Assembly (NCBI RefSeq): GCF_002078875.1
Contig: NC_034411.1
Span: 52,605,069-52,669,068, forward strand
DNA: 64,000 nt
Direction of reading: 5' to 3'
Source: Numida meleagris
Taxonomy: Eukaryota; Chordata; Aves; Galliformes; Numididae
Shown here: positions 11,501-20,592 of the stretch, piece after piece
How the letters are laid out: each line of letters opens with the position of its first letter
Position numbering within the stretch: the stretch's first letter is position 1
Position numbers and translations under genes: made by a program
Notes under the pieces: generated by a model
Databases searched by the model: none
What the model saw: the letters and a program-made list of their open reading frames with translations, nothing else
What the model was told of the DNA's origin: nothing

Positions 11501-14500
11501 TTCTTAAGTATTGTCTGATTTTTTTTTCTTATTCTTTTAAATTTCATTTCAAAAGGCATCAGCTCAAAGTGCTCTAGAGAAAGAGGTTAGAGTATGATGG
11601 AAGGATCACTTAGGATGAATCATGAAGCAGCTTCTTTTGAAGTCAAGTATATGAGAGGGAAATAGCATAATGGACTCGGCAGAGACAGATGCCTTTCCAA
11701 TTAAATTTACATACTAATTGAGAACTGAGACATACAAACTATCAAATACCTTGTTAAATGTAAGATTAGAAAATGTTATAACTCCAGAAAAAGATATTCT
11801 TTCTGTCATGATTATTTTGGGTACAGAAGGAGATTGCTTTGTAATGAAGATACTCTACACCAGGGGTGTCCAACATTTTGGCTTGTCTGGGTTGCATTGA
11901 GTGAAGAGGAATTGTCTTGGGACACATATAAAATATATCATTAATGTATACAAATAACAAAACTTAATTTTTTTATTAAAATATAAAAAGGGCAACAAAA
12001 ACATAAAACTAGCGGGTTGGACATATATGCTCTATACAGGCAAAACTAGTATCTGCAGAATGGGCAAGTTTATACTTGTTTCCATTGTTAGAAATCGTAG
12101 CTTCAAAGAAAGGAAACTTATTATAAAAATATTTCCTGAGTTGAGTTGCTTTTGTCAGCAATGACAATGACAGAACAAGTAGAATGATAGAACTTACATG
12201 AAGGCTTTTAATTAAAAACAAATACATAATTATAATTATTTCCTGATCTTCCTGACAACCTATAATTTTATTTTTTCCATCAGTGAAGTAAAGGAAAAGA
12301 TGGATTTTTAAAAAATAATTTGCTCCTTACTCTGATTTATCAATGTTCTTTTATTTACAAAAACACACAATTCATAATCTGAATGGCTGGTGATATATTT
12401 TAGCCTTACATGGGTTTTATACAAAAGAAGAAGCTGGATATTCATTTCGGGAATACTTCTAACTTCACCTAGTTTACATTTGATTTTATCTGTAACCTGT
12501 CTCCATGCCTTTTCAGATATACAAACAACAAGACGGATTTTGTAAAATGCTTAGTGCTTTTTCCTTCCCACTGACATAGACTACAGAGATCTTGGAAGAA
12601 TCCCATCTTGTATTTAACTGAGGGAAAATGCTGAAGTTTTTTGGGCTCACCCAGATATTATTTTTTTCTCCTCTTTTGGAAAAGGGCCTTCTACTTGACA
12701 GACTTCAAATTCGGAGTTAGTCATAGCTCAGTAATATGTACCAAGGCACAAACATATGCCACCTTTTCTGGTAATGTAAAAGGTTCTGAAAATGTCTCCA
12801 ACATAGATATTAACAGAACCAAATACTGCTTAAGCGATGAATTGTGACAAGGTCACTGTCTTATCTGAAACAGCTGAGGTCCCTAGGTTTTTTCAGTGTA
12901 AAGCAGAGGAGGGCTGAGGGGAGGCCTCATGGTGGGCTACAGCTCCTCACGACAGGAGTAGAGGGGCAGCACTGACCTCTTCTCTCTGATGGCAGCCACA
13001 GGACCCTAGCGAATAGCACGGAGCTGCATCAGGGCAGGGTCAGGAGAGGATTAGAGAAAGGTTCTGCAGCAGAGAGCAGTGGGCATGGAGCCACTTGTCC
13101 AGGGCTGCCACAACCCCAAGGTGACAGAGTTCAAGAAGTGTTTGGACAATGCTCTCAGACATAGAGTTTGAGTTTTGAGTGGTGCTGTGAGGAGCCAGGG
13201 GTTGAGTTCGATGGTCATTGTGGGTCCCTTCCAACTATGCATATTCTGTGATTTGACAAAGAAATGCAGTGCAAAAATAGAGGGAAAAATATTAGGGTAT
13301 AAAATATTTGTTCTCGTTATTAAATGCCCCCTAAGTCCCCATATCAGCCCTTCTCCAGCAATGTAAAGTTTTGATGAAATGAGCAGATGCGAGGACTTGA
13401 CGTCACCTCAGTTGAACGAAATGAAATAGAAGGTCTGTCTTTATGTAATGAAATCAAGGCAGACAGCAATAGGAAGTAAATTACTGACTAATAAGGTCAC
13501 AGTTTGTGCTCAGAAGCCTTCGTGCTTTGGGCAGAAGTTGCTGTGACAGCATAAAGGATTTCTTTACACATTTGTGTACTGGGAGTTTCTCATTTTGTGT
13601 TAGAAGAAATGGTAAACATAAATTAACAGAAACAGTTTACAAAGTTTAATTTCCTGCTCCATGATATGGGTGAAGACAGAGTAAAAATCCTTTTTGAATT
13701 CAGAGAGAATATGACCATAAGTAGCCGTTATTTATAATTATTTAATAAGAAGTTTATCACAGTCATGAGAAAGAGTAAGCTCCAAGACACATTTTGACTC
13801 AAATATTCCCTGAAGAAAAGGTTTTCTAAGGTACCAAGACAGTGCTCTGTGCCAGTCATTTCCATGGCATTGCCAATTCCACTTATGGCTCAAGCAAACT
13901 CACTAGTCACTGCATGGGGATTTATCTTTGACCCACTTTTCTTCAAACCTCTGCTTGAGGTATTGAGGATTATTAAGTACTGTCAGGACCTTTGAGATTA
14001 CAGTTCCATCTATTAACATTGCATGCAGCAACTGTATTACGTATGGTTAGCCACAACACAACCCCTTAACAGTATTTGGATAACTGTTCATACTAATATG
14101 TGTTTGTGTTTATATATGTATCTACAAGTGTGGATAAGGAGTTCTATCACTGAGTGGAGACATCTAACTTGCAGCTCTTCTCCATGTAAGATCATTGGAG
14201 AGATGAAAGAGAAAAATAAGCACTTCAAGGGGTGTTTTAATACATATAAATACTGAATTACTCTTTGGAAGTACATTGCTGACTAGAAGGAGCTTAAGAT
14301 GAATAAAGTTAAGTACCTGGAATATGAATCCCTCTTGATTCTCTCCCTCATGTTAAATTTCTCTTTTCACAGTAAGTAAAAATAATTTCTTCATTTCTTG
14401 AAAATTCTGCAATTTCAAGACCATAAAAATCAAGTTAAGACAAGAAAAAAAAAATGATGAAAGAAAAAAAAAAGCATCAGAAAAAGCAACCTTCCAAATT

Positions 14501-17500
14501 TCCATAGTCTAGTTAAACTGAAATGTTTTGTGTTCATTTTTTTATTAAAAAGTGTAAAAGCATAATTTACTTATTGAAAAGGAATATTTCTCAAAATCAG
14601 AATCATAAAGTTAAGCAAAACATTAAGGCAGCTTTGAAATATTTCTTTCAAAGCGTACTTAGCCTTTTAAAATTGACCTTTTCTTGTAAGAAGTTTCCCT
14701 GGGTATCAACTTATGCTACTAATTTTTTAATAGAAAAATTCCTGACCAGCCCCTACTTCTGTTCCTTCGTCAGTTTTACTGCAGTGATATTTCCATTCTC
14801 TGCAATGTTTCCTGTTTTCACTGTAATGGTAGTGAAATTATTAATACAGCAAAGGTTTGTCATTAATCATATATTATGGGACAGTTTCCCAAAATGTGGA
14901 AGCAGCAGCTTCCTACTTGTTATTTGAACATGTTCATGTTATTTAAGAGTTTAATACTTCTGGACAGGCTCTTGGCAGTCATTCTTGTTTGACTCTATAA
15001 AGAAAATTATGTTTTGAGTGTTACAGCCAGGACAGTATATCTATGTATACAAAGGTGCTTAGGAGGAAGGGCAAGGGGCTGGTGGGGTGGCACTGAGGCT
15101 GCAAGTGGGAATGAGGTGGTGGCGTGAAGGAGGAGCCAAGGAAGAAAACAAGTTCTAGAATGCATGTGCTGGTATGAGAGTGCTATGGAAGTATGGAAGC
15201 TAGATGTGCATTTGAGAATTTATTGGGAGGATATGGGGCAAGGAAGAACAGAGTGGTAGTTTCTTCAGTGTTTTCATGAGGCTGGCACAGAATGGGCTAC
15301 AGATTGCAACATTTTTGAGACTCCTTTTGCCACTCCTGATGGATATCCAACCTTAATGATTCTGTGTATCTGTGATATATATGCAGTGGAAGATTAGAAA
15401 ACGCAAATTTGATAATGATTACAAACCCAATGTTATTTCAAAGAAGAAAAAATATGACATTATTTTCAAAGATATGAAGTAGCCTAAATCACTGTATGAA
15501 GAGATACCTTTTAATACGTAACTGCATTTTTATCACTTTCAGGTACAAAGCAATTGTAAATCCCATGGACATCCAGACCTCCAGTGCAGTGCTATGGACC
15601 TGTGCAAAAGCCATTGCCATTTGGATAATCTCCATGCTCCTATCAGTTCCTGAAGCAGTGTTCTCCGAACTGGCCCACATCAATGACACAGGCAATGCCA
15701 CTTTCACAGCATGCATACCGTACCCCATGACAGATGACATGCACCCAAAGATCCATTCTGTGCTGATTTTCCTAGTGTATTTCCTTATCCCTCTTGCCAT
15801 TATTAGTATCTACTACTATCATATTGCAAAGAGTTTAATAAGAAGTGCCCATAATATCCCCGGAGAAAACAGTGAACATGCAAAACGACAGGTAAGCAAT
15901 TTGATTTTTACTTACCATTGAAACATTATGTTGTGTGTGCTTATAAATGGAAGAACAAAAAAGGTAACAAAGCTGTTGGATTGTGCATATTTCACACACA
16001 TGAACTAAGTATATGATTATCTGAAAAATGTCTTTGCTTTCATAATTACTCAGTATTAAGCCCAGTATGTAAATCAATATGAAGGAAAATATACATCCAA
16101 TATCATCAAGAGATATTCCTAAAATGAAATAGGATTGGTTTATATGCAAGTATGTATTGCTAGTGTAACCACTGCTTTGTGGCATTACTGATTTCCCCTT
16201 GCTATATACTACCAATGGGGGGACAAATCTTACATGAACTTCATTTTAGAATTGTCTCTATTTCTGCTCAAAAATGAAAAATATTGACTTAGGAAGGTAA
16301 ATTTCTTTTTGGAGGATCTTCTCAGGACAAAGAGAGATGAAAACTTCAGAGAACATTAAGTGAACTTTTTTGGCTTTCTGAGTAGACCTTTCTTGAATAC
16401 AATCCTGAGCTCACAACTGAACTTTTCGTAATAATCTTTCTATTGTAGTTGCCATAGAATTTTCAGTATAGATTCTGTATACCTTTAAGACAATACATTT
16501 GCAACACTATAATGGGATGGAAAGTACCATGATAATAGCAGGGTGGCAAAGTCTCTAGCTACAGCAAATGAAAATAAGCCCAAATGCAGCAACTACAGAC
16601 ACAGAAATGAAGGAAAAACACTGCTTACCTTTAGAAGGCAGGGATCTCCAGTAAGAGATACCCTTGCCTCCACTGCTAACCCTCAAATGAGGTCTGGGAA
16701 AGGGTGGAGCCAGGATTCCCGTCACTCAGTGCATTGCATACACCTGAGCTCCCCTGGGTTGGCCCTGCCTTCCCACCACATGCTCAATCATTGTTTCAGG
16801 CCAAGACTTTGCATTTCTGCTACATTTTAATAGCCAACTTCCCTATAAGGCACACCGTGCCATAAGATAGCAACTGGCTGTTCATTAACACAATAATTTA
16901 TATACCAACCTCAGCTTTTGCCACGAGGGTTCCTTAACCGCTTTACAAATGCATTAGTATTGATAGAGAAAACTACTTATGTCCATTAAAATAATTTAGG
17001 TTTTCTCTGCCAGCACTGTAGAAAATACATGCTCCCTGAGATCTCTTTGCCTATACAGAACATACACATTCTTTTAGAAAGAAAGACCCCATTCCCTCAT
17101 GTCCTTTTAGCTCAGCATTTCATTTCTATGTTAGTCTGTTTCTTGTCAAAATGCATACATATTAGCACTTCATGTACTACTTTATTTTCTGTGAATACTG
17201 AGAGCCTTTTGGCTGAACTCACAGGATGGAAACAATATTTAATTTATATCAAATTTCTGAACCTACATGTATTTTCAAATTAGAACATATTTTTTTCATT
17301 CCACTTAGGTATTTTTTGTTTAATCTATGGGACTCAGAAGAGTAGAAACATCTAGTGTAGTTACATATCTCCCAGCAAGAGAAAGTAAATTCAGATTATT
17401 GCTGTCAGCTCAGGTTTCTTTACGCAATACCACAGAAGTATGATATTCACGCAGTGCCTCTGTACCATTTTACTCTGCAATTGCTATCTGGCCCAGTGCA

Positions 17501-18861
17501 AATCCTACCAAATTGCTGTGGTACAGCTTTCCCATCTTTTGTGAAATCTCAGCTGTTCTTTTTGCTTACATGGAGCTCAGAAAATTCCACTTACAGATCT
17601 ATTTCATGGATTTTGGAACCCTGTTAGAAAAAAATCACTTGCTTTTTATCAGGTTAAATTTGATAGTAAATTGAGCTAAGCCAGAAAAAATTCCTGACTC
17701 TGTGAAACTTTGGTACCTGTCACAAACAATAAATCTTTTGGAAGGAATATTTATAAAGTTTCTACCTCCCTTTGGTACCTTCCAGTTGGCCAGTTTCTCT
17801 CCATCTCTCAGTTTTGGGACCACTGTGTAGGCTCATTTCCTCTCAACTCTTCATCTAATCTGAATATCTACATTGTAATTCAATTACACTTTAGTACTGC
17901 AATTAAGGTACATTTCTTTCAAATAATTATTGAGGACTGATCAAGCCTTTCAACTTATCCTGGAATTAAGATGCTTCAGACTGTGTAATGCGCTATTTTG
18001 CCAGTTTCTGCTGGAGAGAGATGCAAGCCTGAGGCATTTCCGGCAAAATAACAGTACATAAGTACTATTTTATGGCTAAAACCCTAGGTGTCAGACTTGC
18101 AGTGTCATTTCAAAACCAACGATTTTGAAATTGCTTCTAACTAAAGCTAAGTTTCAAGCCTGGGTGAATCTCATAATGTCTTTTGGTGCATGCTTTGAGG
18201 CGATGTGCCAATGCGTACTGGGGTCATGAATTGTTCTTGCTGCATATGAAAAGAGCAACCTTCTGTAACTGCAAACAGACACTGTAAGTAAACTGAAAGT
18301 GGGAAAGTAGATGAGATAGAAAAAATAATCCAGTATTTTTACTGGTCTTATGATAATTCTTAAAGTTAATATAAAGCAAAATGCTACATGTTTTAACTGT
18401 CTGTTATGTGAAGTAGTTTTATTCACTGTTGTTGATTTGAGTTCTTTTCATCTTTTTAGATGGAAACTCGGAAACGTCTGGCAAAAATTGTTCTAGTTTT
18501 TGTTGGCTTCTTTGCTATCTGTTGGTTTCCTAACCATGTGCTATACATGTACCGGTCTTTTAATTACAATGAGATTGATTCATCAATAGGGCATATGGTT
18601 GTTACCTTAGTGGCCCGAGTGCTAAGCTTCTGCAACTCTTGTGTCAATCCATTTGCACTGTATTTGCTCAGTGAGAGTTTCAGAAGACATTTCAACAACC
18701 AGCTTTGCTGCCGGAAGAAATCTCAGCAAGAGAGATCTGCCAGTTACTTGCGCAACTCTTCTGCCATTCAAACAACTTCCCTGAAAAGTAGTACCAGGAA
18801 CACAGTGACTAGCGTGACACAACTGAATGGGCACAACTTGAAACAAGAAATGTCATTATGA
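1647..18861 (+). CDS. NMBR: Neuromedin B receptor, three coding exons: join(1647..2062,15543..15891,18460..18861)
   Basis: This is a class A G-protein-coupled receptor of the bombesin family. It binds neuromedin B at the plasma membrane and, as known for the family, couples to Gq/11 and phospholipase C. The joined frame encodes 388 residues, close to the human protein at about 390. Landmarks are N59 in TM1, D87 in TM2, C114 and C196 for the TM3-ECL2 disulfide, D138-R139-Y140, W166 in TM4, P222 in TM5, CWFP at 276-279 in TM6, NPFALY at 318-323 in TM7, and C338-C339 as likely palmitoylation sites. N-glycosylation sequons are at N17, N186 and N190. Exact NMBR-type stretches ([16 protein letters not shown] in TM1, NYNEID in ECL3) separate it from GRPR and BRS3. 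Intron phases 2 and 0 match the three-exon family structure. No frameshift or premature stop is present. Confidence 0.97.
2513..2541. repeat. (GT)n microsatellite
   Basis: About fourteen uninterrupted GT units sit in intron 1, about 450 bp after the exon 1 donor. They are preceded by an imperfect GT-rich run (GTGTGAGAGCGTGTGAAAGC). The locus is probably length-polymorphic. Confidence 0.95.
4762..5202 (+). other. Unassigned GC-richer segment with a 146-codon open frame in intron 1
   Basis: This stretch is clearly richer in G and C than the surrounding intron and stays open for 146 codons on the + strand. A partly overlapping frame is also open on the minus strand. The translation has no recognisable domain, repeat or signal, and base composition alone can explain the length. 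It is probably an old, diverged repeat insertion or chance. It could also be an unrecognised exon of an antisense or nested transcript, but I see no splice or promoter evidence. Confidence 0.3.
7538..7674 (-). mobile_element. CR1 LINE 3'-end fragment (minus strand)
   Basis: Read on the minus strand, this is the end of a CR1: a CCTCGGAGTTATTCAGAGTC-type segment, a diagnostic block calling for care of patients of sequence similar to the CR1 3' UTR (AGCTAGATGATATCCAGGGG), then a degraded terminal octamer pair seen on the + strand as AATCACAGAATCAC. It is 5'-truncated, as most CR1 copies are. It lies in NMBR intron 1, antisense to the gene. Family assignment rests on remembered CR1 consensus features. 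Confidence 0.75.
9232..9352 (-). mobile_element. CR1 LINE fragment, reverse-transcriptase C-terminal region (minus strand)
   Basis: On the minus strand this encodes the CR1 stretch just after the polymerase catalytic region. It reads [19 protein letters not shown] followed by [16 protein letters not shown]. It corresponds to positions 10640-10756 of the + strand CR1 copy below, at roughly three-quarters identity by eye, and lies in the opposite orientation. It is flanked at 9354 by a long pyrimidine tract. It is a dead fragment. Confidence 0.85.
9354..9440. repeat. Polypyrimidine tract, (CCCTTT)n-like
   Basis: This is a run of almost pure C and T on the + strand built from imperfect TTTCCC and CCCTCT units. 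It directly abuts the minus-strand CR1 fragment. Such tracts can adopt triplex (H-DNA) structure, but that is not shown here. It is far from any splice acceptor and so unlikely to be a splice signal. Confidence 0.85.
9925..11284 (+). mobile_element. CR1 LINE, degraded 3' half of the reverse-transcriptase ORF
   Basis: This non-LTR retrotransposon copy lies in intron 1 on the sense strand. The frame from 9940 holds [20 protein letters not shown] and [19 protein letters not shown]. The frame then shifts near 10,110 and continues from 10,130 with [20 protein letters not shown] and the polymerase motif YADD near 10,570-10,580. A TAG at 10658-10660 replaces the Trp codon usually found there, and the same frame resumes at 10,667. 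A second frameshift lies near 10,960-10,975, and a deletion is evident near 11,205. The copy ends at about 11,284 without the 3' ATTCTATG tail, so both ends are missing. It cannot encode an active protein. Confidence 0.93.
11861..12029. mobile_element. Short non-autonomous hAT-like DNA transposon with 8-bp target duplication
   Basis: The element begins CAGGGGTGTCCAAC (11861-11874), the typical hAT-type end. It finishes GTTGGACATATATG (12016-12029), whose complement agrees with the left end at 10 of 14 positions. It is flanked by CTCTACAC (11853-11860) and CTCTATAC (12030-12037), an 8-bp target duplication with one mismatch, the length expected for hAT insertion. At 169 bp it has no room for a transposase. 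The interior after the left end is A+T rich. Family naming is from the terminal motif and duplication length; the specific subfamily is unknown to me. Confidence 0.72.
12906..13256 (+). mobile_element. CR1 LINE 3'-end fragment (plus strand)
   Basis: This shows the characteristic CR1 3' region. It starts at GGGCTGAGGGGAGGCCTCAT, passes GGGCTGCCACAACCCC and TTGGACAATGCTCTCAGAC, and ends with TGGGTCCCTTCCAACTATGC followed by a decayed ATTCTGTG octamer. The upstream coding part is missing. It lies in NMBR intron 1 in sense orientation. Open frames here are incidental. Confidence 0.88.
15543..15891 (+). CDS. NMBR: NMBR coding exon 2 (ICL2 to ICL3, residues 139-255)
   Basis: The acceptor is a pyrimidine-rich TTTTTATCACTTTCAG ending at 15542. 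The first base completes Arg139, followed by Tyr140 of the DRY motif and the NPMD motif of ICL2. The exon covers TM4 (W166), ECL2 with two sequons (N186-D-T, N190-A-T) and the disulfide partner C196, TM5 with P222 in FLIPLAI and the YYYHIAK end of TM5. It ends at Gln255 before a strong GTAAGC donor at 15892, in phase 0. Length is 349 bases; together with exon 1 this is exactly 255 codons. ECL2 is the most diverged part, as expected for the ligand-facing surface. Confidence 0.96.
15892..18459 (+). other. NMBR: NMBR intron 2 (2,568 bp, GT-AG)
   Basis: The intron runs from donor GTAAGC at 15892 to the TTTTTAG acceptor at 18459, in phase 0. Apart from the LTR-like repeat around 16.62-16.83 kb it is unremarkable AT-rich sequence. 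I see no nested gene or alternative coding exon. Confidence 0.92.
16622..16830. repeat. Probable dispersed repeat (copy A), LTR-like
   Basis: This GC-richer block inside intron 2 shares an ordered set of short matches with the right end of the window (63,852-64,000). The shared pieces are GATCTCCAG, a TACCCTTGCC-like segment, CCCTCAAATGAGGT and GGGGTGGA-like, all in the same order and orientation. That indicates two members of one interspersed family. The GC composition and length suggest an LTR, but I see no boundaries or target duplication. The family is not identified. Confidence 0.45.
18460..18861 (+). CDS. NMBR: NMBR coding exon 3 (TM6, TM7 and C-terminal tail, residues 256-388)
   Basis: The acceptor CTTTTCATCTTTTTAG ends at 18459 and the exon opens with [14 protein letters not shown], the ICL3-TM6 boundary conserved in NMBR. 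TM6 carries C276-W-F-P, and ECL3 carries [10 protein letters not shown] with R287. TM7 carries N318-P-F-A-L-Y. Helix 8 and C338-C339 follow, then a Ser/Thr-rich tail that probably serves as a kinase and arrestin target, ending in QEMSL. The stop is TGA at 18859-18861. The internal ATG at the exon start is an ordinary Met256 codon, not a separate gene start. Confidence 0.96.
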   Translation: METRKRLAKIVLVFVGFFAICWFPNHVLYMYRSFNYNEIDSSIGHMVVTLVARVLSFCNSCVNPFALYLLSESFRRHFNNQLCCRKKSQQERSASYLRNSSAIQTTSLKSSTRNTVTSVTQLNGHNLKQEMSL

Positions 18862-19545
18862 TTTAATAGGTGTGATTTTTGACTACAGAACAAAATTGAA
18901 CTTTTTCTTTGTGGTTTGTGACTCAATTCTGGCTCTTACATGCTTAGACAGTCTGAACGGGGAATCTGTTAAAGTCTGTCCAGTATGAGATTGTTTCACA
19001 TCTAATCTTACTGTTAGACAGAAGTGAAGTGAAGAGAGTATTTTTTTGAGAGGACAAAGCTGACTGGCTTCATATTGTGTGTTAAAGAAGATGCTGACAT
19101 ACACGTAAAATATAAGAAAAAGATAATGGTGTGAAAATTAGTATAGCTCATGTAATGCTCGAAAAACAATAGATCTTCTGATCTCAAAAATATGTATTTT
19201 TAAGTGAATATTAATCCAGGCTTATGTCTAACAGATTTTTGCATGATTTTAGCTGTGTTGTTTATACAAGTATTTCTCATTCAGTCTTGTAGGCATTTTT
19301 GGACCAATTATGGAGCTATTCAAAGGCATAGATTCTAGTTTCAGATAAAAAATAGTAATGTATCAAATGCCAGCTCTTTACCTCATTTAAATCTGCCTTT
19401 CTGTATTCACTTTGGCAGACATATGGATGAGAGTTTTGGGGTTATTTGTTTACTATTTAGAAGTCTTAATTTTATCTTCTAAAATTTAATTCTGCTACCA
19501 TAAATTTAAAGAATATTAAAATTAAAAAGCAATAATAAGATTTCT
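18862..19545 (+). other. NMBR: Probable NMBR 3' UTR
   Basis: This AT-rich sequence follows the TGA stop. Canonical AATAAA is not seen nearby, but two adjacent ATTAAA hexamers at 19515-19520 and 19521-19526 are plausible polyadenylation signals, which would give a 3' UTR of about 0.7 kb. A longer UTR is possible. Avian brain transcripts often extend further, so the end is a guess. Confidence 0.4.
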
Positions 19546-20497
19546 CAGAGACTAATTGGCTTGGGGTCCAAGTCTAATTTGGGATAGTTATGAGCAGGAA
19601 TCTAGGTATCCAAGTAAGTGTCTGTACTTACTTATCTGATCTGGGACCGGAGGTAGTCCTTTAAAGTCATCATCTCTTTCCTGGTTTCAGTTTGCCTCTC
19701 AAAGCAGTTTCATAATGTAGAACCCAGATCACTTTCAGGCAAAACTAAACTGAAGGGTGCCCTGCGGAAACATACTGGACCACTAATGATCACCCAGCCC
19801 ACAGGATCAAAAAAGCTCTAGTTTGATATAGTGCCCAAGGGATGAAACATAGCTAACAGCTAGCATTGTTTGCTCAGTCCTCTTGCACACACAATTTACA
19901 ACTGTAAACAAAGACTCAATACTGTTGAAAATCTCACTTCTTTTCCTGTAGACTCTTTTGCATAAATAGCCAGTGCACTTCTGAAAACTCTAGCTAGGCT
20001 GCCTATAAGAAGGATTTACAATTTTTGGAGAGTGAAATATTCCAATTCCATGGTCATCCACACCATTTTGTGGTTACGGAAAGAGTAGCTCTTTGTCAGT
20101 ATTCCCAAGAGGACAATTTTGGAGTACTTGGTCAGAGCAGACCTGGGACTGAAACAGCAAAGAGCAGTGAGGGAGTCTGTGATTGCCCATTACTGTCCTG
20201 TCCAGAACACATCTTCTGGGACAGTTTAGTGCTCTTTCTGTTCATTCGTAGTGCTTTACTGGGAATATCTTTCACAAGGTTTGTGAAGCTGCTCTATAAA
20301 CCATAAGAGCAAAGTGGTTCAGCTTTAAAAGTCCTCATTTAATTTCAGGACTATTTTTCTTGTTTTCTTATTTTTTTTCTTCATTATTTTTTAAGGTTGA
20401 ATCTGTTCATGTTTCAAAATAGGTAGTCAAGTTGACTGAAGTTTGTTGCTGCAAAAAACTCATGTAAGGGCATCAATATAAAAGTTTCTAAACTGTT

Positions 20498-20592
20498 CCC
20501 TGGACAACCTGATCTAGTGTGTGTCAACCCTGCTCACTGCAAATGGGTGATCTCTAAGGTTCGTTCCAACACAAACCATTCTAAAATTCTAT
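20498..20592 (+). mobile_element. CR1 LINE 3'-terminal fragment
   Basis: A short stretch matches the last part of CR1: CCTGGACAACCTGATCTAGT, then GTGATCTCTAAGGTTCGTTC, CAACACAAACCATTC and a degraded ATTCTAT end. Only about 95 bp remain. It is the standard 5'-truncated form of the element. Confidence 0.82.

Larger units (their letters stand above)
2063..15542 (+). other. NMBR: NMBR intron 1 (13,480 bp, GT-AG)
   Basis: The intron runs from donor GTAGG at 2063 to the AG at 15541-15542. It contains CR1 fragments on both strands, a short hAT-like element, simple repeats and a GC-richer segment at about 4.8-5.2 kb, listed separately. The remaining sequence is AT-rich, with no exon-like frame I could assign to a known protein. 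Some of it could hold regulatory elements, but none is identifiable without conservation data. Confidence 0.9.

Noticed and set aside
15060..15130. G-quadruplex candidate upstream of exon 2
   Set aside because: The G-rich stretch has only three runs of three or more G, too few for a standard intramolecular quadruplex.
18460..18861. A separate intronless gene starting at ATG 18460
   Set aside because: The ATG follows directly on a splice acceptor and the protein is TM6 to the tail of NMBR, so it is exon 3.
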